The notes under the pieces: model-generated
Database searches by the model: none
Seen by the model: only the letters and a program-made list of their open reading frames with translations
Told to the model about the DNA's origin: nothing
Program-made: the position numbers and the translations under genes
NCBI GenBank assembly: GCA_028565635.1
Contig: JAOXYB010054456.1
Span: 1 to 11,310 of the forward strand
Source: Phoronis ovalis
Lineage: Eukaryota; Phoronida; Phoronidae
Direction of reading: 5' to 3'
DNA: 11,310 nt
Shown here: one piece after another, positions 10,701 to 11,310 of the stretch
Layout of the letters: each line of letters starts with the position of its first letter
How positions within the stretch are numbered: position 1 is the stretch's first letter

Positions 10701-11190
10701 TTATGTATTTCAAGGAGGTTATAATGATATGACCTTTTCAACAATATAAGTGTTGAATCGATGCCGTTAGTGCTAACAATACTTCTGTGGAGACAGACCT
10801 TCTCATAACTTTCATGATGCAGGATAGGGGTTTATGGAGAACCTGGGTGTCAGCTCTATGTTCATATGAGAGCACATGATAACATTTGATGTAATCATTA
10901 CGCAAAGATATATTAAATGACGATGACACTAAAAGAATATAATTTTAACTGTCCTTTGCTTTAATTTGTGCAGCGTTCTGTACATACACAGTAAATGCAA
11001 TACTTCTACCAGTACTAATAATAATAAAATGATATATAAATCGACATTTACATACCTCTCCTTCAATATTGCTACATCGCAGTAACTCGTTTATAATAAG
11101 AAGTGAACCGTGAGCCCAGTCATCTTTATTCACTCTCTTTTCTCGTGCTTGAATTTCATCGAAACATTTCTCAGCTTCTTCATAGCATTT
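1484..11190 (-). CDS. MTOR: Target of rapamycin kinase (mTOR), 16 internal exons, partial at both ends
   Basis: This is the conserved PI3K-related serine/threonine kinase at the core of TORC1 and TORC2, which couples nutrients and growth factors to cell growth. Only part of the N-terminal HEAT solenoid is present, a scaffold known in the family for Raptor binding and dimer contacts. Joined exons: 11190-11056, 10319-10257, 8232-8065, 7889-7777, 6976-6803, 6570-6442, 6142-5979, 5740-5538, 5144-5048, 4524-4319, 3941-3819, 3515-3432, 2995-2903, 2653-2519, 2266-2125, 1731-1484. All 15 internal introns are GT-AG, phases agree at every junction, and 759 codons stay open. Signature segments include [42 protein letters not shown] and [17 protein letters not shown], which match vertebrate mTOR nearly residue for residue by recall. 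No frameshift or stop is seen, so the gene looks functional. FAT, FRB and kinase domains are off the left edge, so catalytic residues cannot be judged. Confidence 0.96.
1732..2124 (-). other. MTOR: mTOR intron 15, 393 bp
   Basis: This is a GT-AG intron, AT-rich, with no recognisable gene, repeat or RNA. Open frames across it on the plus strand are antisense to exon 15 or chance. Confidence 0.85.
2125..2266 (-). CDS. MTOR: mTOR exon 15 of window (residues 630-677)
   Basis: The exon is 142 nt, with acceptor CTTTGTAG|GCA and donor GAAAAAA|GTAAGC. The front, [20 protein letters not shown], is almost the same as human [20 protein letters not shown]. The back ([20 protein letters not shown]) is Ser/Asp-rich and divergent, as is the matching acidic, serine-rich human loop (SLSESKSSQDSSDYS). 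The conserved half is folded HEAT; the rest is probably a disordered loop. Confidence 0.94.
2519..2653 (-). CDS. MTOR: mTOR exon 14 of window (residues 585-629)
   Basis: The exon is 135 nt, phase 0/0, with acceptor ATTACAG|ATA and donor CGAGAG|GTAAAG. It encodes [20 protein letters not shown], then [18 protein letters not shown] and TIRRE. Human has [20 protein letters not shown] and [16 protein letters not shown] at this position. Confidence 0.97.
2903..2995 (-). CDS. MTOR: mTOR exon 13 of window (residues 554-584)
   Basis: The exon is 93 nt, phase 0/0, with acceptor CTACTAG|GTT and donor AGAGAG|GTTAGT. It encodes [20 protein letters not shown] and [11 protein letters not shown], matching human VSGLEMRKWVDELFIIIMDM and LQDSSLLAKRQ. 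It begins about where the Pfam DUF3385 region of mTOR starts. Confidence 0.94.
2996..3431 (-). other. MTOR: mTOR intron 12, 436 bp
   Basis: This is a GT-AG intron between exons 12 and 13. A 60-codon plus-strand frame (3258-3440) overlaps the exon 12 edge and resembles nothing known to me. I see no other structure in it. Confidence 0.85.
3432..3515 (-). CDS. MTOR: mTOR exon 12 of window (residues 526-553)
   Basis: This is a short exon of 84 nt, phase 0/0, with acceptor TTTAACAG|GTG and donor GCTCAA|GTAAG. It encodes [20 protein letters not shown] and AAIGELAQ. Human has LILKLKDPDPDPNPGVINNV and LATIGELAQ, so the acidic loop is about two residues shorter here. Its own open frame is too short for simple ORF searches; it was found by splice sites and similarity. 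Confidence 0.94.
3516..3818 (-). other. MTOR: mTOR intron 11, 303 bp
   Basis: This is a GT-AG intron, AT-rich, with nothing recognisable inside. Confidence 0.85.
3819..3941 (-). CDS. MTOR: mTOR exon 11 of window (residues 485-525)
   Basis: The exon is 123 nt, phase 0/0, with acceptor TTACAG|ATA and donor CTCAAA|GTATGT. It encodes [20 protein letters not shown] and [20 protein letters not shown] plus K, almost the same as the human protein ([20 protein letters not shown]). It is part of the HEAT solenoid. Confidence 0.97.
3942..4318 (-). other. MTOR: mTOR intron 10, 377 bp
   Basis: This is a GT-AG intron, donor GTATAG, with nothing recognisable inside. Confidence 0.85.
4319..4524 (-). CDS. 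MTOR: mTOR exon 10 of window (residues 416-484)
   Basis: The exon is 206 nt, with acceptor TTCAG|AT and donor ATTCAG|GTATAG. It encodes [40 protein letters not shown] and [17 protein letters not shown]. These are classical HEAT motifs with the Asp-x-x-Ile/Val-Arg pattern, repeated here as DPDIR and EVFDIR. It is nearly identical to vertebrate mTOR. Confidence 0.97.
4525..5047 (-). other. MTOR: mTOR intron 9, 523 bp
   Basis: This is a GT-AG intron between exons 9 and 10. A short ATTT-rich simple tract lies at about 4545-4580, near the acceptor end seen on the plus strand. Nothing else is recognisable. Confidence 0.85.
5048..5144 (-). CDS. MTOR: mTOR exon 9 of window (residues 384-416)
   Basis: The exon is 97 nt, with acceptor TTTTAG|TAT and donor TTCAG|GTAAC. 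It encodes [20 protein letters not shown] and [12 protein letters not shown], aligned without gaps to the human segment ending VVADVLSKLLVVGITD. The gapless fit to exon 8 supports direct exon 8 to 9 joining as the standard form. The acceptor and first seven coding bases are part of the 183-bp direct repeat. Confidence 0.94.
5138..5320 (-). repeat. 183-bp perfect direct repeat, copy A
   Basis: The segment is identical base for base to 7387-7569, same orientation, offset 2249 bp. On the minus strand it starts within intron 8 and ends seven bases inside exon 9 (TATCTTG), so it includes a working splice acceptor. The match stops sharply at both ends. Because it includes part of a conserved coding exon, this copy is probably the source. 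Confidence 0.95.
5145..5537 (-). other. MTOR: mTOR intron 8, 393 bp, holds repeat copy A
   Basis: This is a phase-0 GT-AG intron between exons 8 and 9. Its 3' 176 bp belong to copy A of the 183-bp direct repeat, which continues into exon 9. It also holds the candidate 24-nt micro-exon at 5263-5286. Confidence 0.88.
5263..5286 (-). other. Candidate 24-nt cassette micro-exon, copy A
   Basis: A strong acceptor (TTTTCTGCAG|GAA) and a consensus donor (ATT|GTAAGT) bound 24 nt, which read ERHFYAHI in the exon 8 to exon 9 frame. Both flanking joints are phase 0, so inclusion would add eight residues between LLTPSLS and YLANAHSH without breaking the frame. Human mTOR aligns without it, so it would be an alternative or unused exon. 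This is inference from splice motifs only. Confidence 0.3.
5538..5740 (-). CDS. MTOR: mTOR exon 8 of window (residues 316-383)
   Basis: The exon is 203 nt, with acceptor TTTTTAG|CA and donor CTTTCA|GTATGT. After a variable start ([11 protein letters not shown]) it encodes [20 protein letters not shown], then [20 protein letters not shown] and [10 protein letters not shown]. This is one of the most conserved stretches of metazoan mTOR. It ends in phase 0, at the intron that holds copy A of the 183-bp repeat. Confidence 0.97.
5979..6142 (-). CDS. MTOR: mTOR exon 7 of window (residues 261-316)
   Basis: The exon is 164 nt, with acceptor TTTACAG|C and donor TTCAG|GTATGC. It contains [20 protein letters not shown] and [14 protein letters not shown], followed by [10 protein letters not shown], aligned to human SPALTAVLYDLSRQIPQLKK and KPLRHPGMPK. 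The acceptor has an A-rich tract upstream rather than a pyrimidine run (poly-T on the plus strand appears as A), but AG and phase agree. Confidence 0.95.
6442..6570 (-). CDS. MTOR: mTOR exon 6 of window (residues 218-261)
   Basis: The exon is 129 nt, with acceptor TTTTTCAG|G and donor TTGAG|GTAAG, split codons at both ends. It encodes [20 protein letters not shown] and then [15 protein letters not shown]. Human mTOR has [15 protein letters not shown] and IKELLEPMLAVGL at this place. It is part of the HEAT solenoid. Confidence 0.96.
6803..6976 (-). CDS. MTOR: mTOR exon 5 of window (residues 160-218)
   Basis: The exon is 174 nt, with acceptor TTCACAG|G completing the split Arg codon and donor GATAA|GTAAG. 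It encodes [18 protein letters not shown], then [15 protein letters not shown] and [11 protein letters not shown], matching human YLQDTMNHVLSCVKKEKE and TAAFQALGLLSVAV. This is a HEAT repeat unit. The 800-bp intron before it carries copy B of the 183-bp repeat. Confidence 0.95.
7387..7569 (-). repeat. 183-bp perfect direct repeat, copy B
   Basis: This is the second copy, inside intron 4. It carries the exon 9 acceptor TTTTAG and the first seven exon bases, then continues into unrelated sequence, so any splicing to it would read non-exon DNA. No differences from copy A were found by direct reading. No terminal inverted repeats typical of DNA transposons were seen. Confidence 0.95.
7512..7535 (-). 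other. Candidate 24-nt cassette micro-exon, copy B
   Basis: This is the same 24 nt and splice motifs in intron 4. The intron is phase 2, so inclusion would be read in a different frame (NVIFMHIL) between VQR and YLNET, and would still leave no stop and no frameshift. There is no evidence that it is used. Confidence 0.2.
7777..7889 (-). CDS. MTOR: mTOR exon 4 of window (residues 123-160)
   Basis: The exon is 113 nt. It starts in phase 0 after TTCCAG and ends after two bases of an Arg codon at AG|GTAAGT. The product starts [10 protein letters not shown] and contains [16 protein letters not shown], equivalent to human NLLPRLAAFRPSAF. It forms a HEAT helix pair after the variable linker. Confidence 0.94.
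8065..8232 (-). CDS. MTOR: mTOR exon 3 of window (residues 67-122), divergent linker
   Basis: The exon is 168 nt, phase 0/0, with acceptor TTACAG|CAA and donor AGG|GTAAAG. The first 40 or so residues ([20 protein letters not shown] onward) have no clear similarity to vertebrate mTOR. They are rich in S, P, Q and K and look disordered. The last residues, [16 protein letters not shown], match human VESRCCRDLMEEKFDQ and anchor the exon. The position equals the loop in human mTOR around residues 300-350 that joins HEAT units. It is about ten residues shorter than the human loop, by recall. Confidence 0.88.
8233..10256 (-). other. MTOR: mTOR intron 2, 2024 bp, no gene recognised
   Basis: This is a phase-0 GT-AG intron, by far the largest complete one in the window. 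Two open frames (8420-8665 plus, 81 codons; 9482-9694 minus, 70 codons) resemble nothing known to me and lack support. A 10-bp inverted repeat lies at 8826-8859. An imperfect one of 15 to 17 bp has arms at 9138-9154 and 9274-9288. I found no further mTOR exon: the residues on either side fit the human protein at about the expected spacing. Confidence 0.8.
8826..8859. repeat. 10-bp inverted repeat in intron 2
   Basis: TACATTCAAA (8826-8835) and TTTGAATGTA (8850-8859) are perfect reverse complements around an AT-rich 14-base loop. Such arms are not rare in AT-rich DNA, so no role is claimed. Confidence 0.4.
10257..10319 (-). CDS. MTOR: mTOR exon 2 of window (residues 46-66), glutamine-rich
   Basis: This is a small symmetric exon of 63 nt, phase 0/0, with acceptor TTTCAG|CGT and donor AAG|GTATGT. 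It encodes [20 protein letters not shown] plus K, matching human RLREEMEEITQQQ and following residues over the same 21 positions. Five consecutive glutamines come from CAG CAA CAG CAG CAG, a short run that could vary in length. It lies between a 736-bp intron and the 2.0-kb intron. Confidence 0.92.
10320..11055 (-). other. MTOR: mTOR intron 1 of window, 736 bp
   Basis: This is a phase-0 GT-AG intron between exons 1 and 2. Two minus-strand open frames of 66 and 63 codons (10427-10627 and 10738-10929) show no family I recognise and lie between exons that already join in frame. They may be chance or remnants of old inserted sequence. Confidence 0.82.
11056..11190 (-). CDS. MTOR: mTOR exon 1 of window (product residues 1-45)
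   Basis: The exon is 135 nt, phase 0 at both ends, with acceptor TTTCAG|AAA and donor GAG|GTATG. It encodes 45 residues from [12 protein letters not shown] through [11 protein letters not shown] to NIEGE. This corresponds to human mTOR from about residue 236 (TFEEAEKGFDE, HGALLILNELV, SMEGE). It belongs to the N-terminal HEAT solenoid. It is the first exon of the gene visible here, and about 235 upstream residues must lie beyond the right edge. Confidence 0.94.
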
Positions 11191-11225
11191 CTGAAAGTAA
11201 TATCCTTTTGGAAGCATTTAACAAG

Positions 11226-11254
11226 ACAACGATGATTCGAAGAATCATCATTGT
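11226..11254. repeat. Short inverted repeat upstream of exon 1
   Basis: GATGATTC and GAATCATC form perfect 8-bp arms around GAA (11231-11249). After one mismatch the arms extend by a further 4 bp (ACAA and TTGT). The site lies in the intron 36 bp beyond the exon 1 acceptor. Function unknown; it may be chance. Confidence 0.5.
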
Positions 11255-11310
11255 ACGCTGTTTAAATTGGCTATTTGAGCGAAAGGAATTGCATATTATT
11301 AATATGAAGC

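Noticed and set aside
1-11310. Prokaryotic-type system such as an operon, CRISPR array or defence island
   Set aside because: Spliced conserved animal exons, LINE-type reverse transcriptase and long AT-rich introns make this an animal nuclear locus. No direct-repeat arrays with spacers or clustered full-length frames are present.

Overview
The window is eukaryotic, specifically animal, nuclear DNA. It is AT-rich and carries one gene in many small exons, with GT-AG introns and a LINE-type retroelement relic. The protein exons resemble vertebrate mTOR closely and suggest an invertebrate animal. The sequence alone does not fix the phylum.

Main content: on the minus strand, 16 consecutive internal exons of the target of rapamycin (MTOR/TOR) gene run from 11190 down to 1484. 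Joined at GT-AG sites with matching phases, they give 2277 nt, an uninterrupted 759 codons. They match roughly human mTOR residues 235 to 1010, by recall of the human protein. This is the N-terminal HEAT-repeat solenoid running into the region Pfam calls DUF3385. The first exons (about 235 residues) lie beyond the right edge. The rest of the HEAT region, FAT, FRB, kinase and FATC domains lie beyond the left edge. Start codon, promoter, stop and polyA site are all outside the window.

Layout from right to left: exons 1 and 2 of this set; a 2.0 kb intron without recognisable genes; exon 3, a poorly conserved linker; exons 4 to 16, separated by introns of about 175 to 800 bp; then a final intron running off the left edge. 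That last intron holds, on the plus strand, a 5'-truncated, frameshifted RTE-like non-LTR retrotransposon fragment (about 66 to 1168) that ends in a short GA repeat.

The most unusual structure is a 183-bp direct repeat with no differences, present in two introns of the gene (5138-5320 and 7387-7569). The 5138 copy contains the splice acceptor and first 7 coding bases of exon 9, so the 7387 copy is probably the derived one. The repeat also carries a 24-nt stretch with good splice sites that would act as an in-frame 8-residue cassette at either location. I see no operon, CRISPR array, RNA gene or other multi-gene system here.
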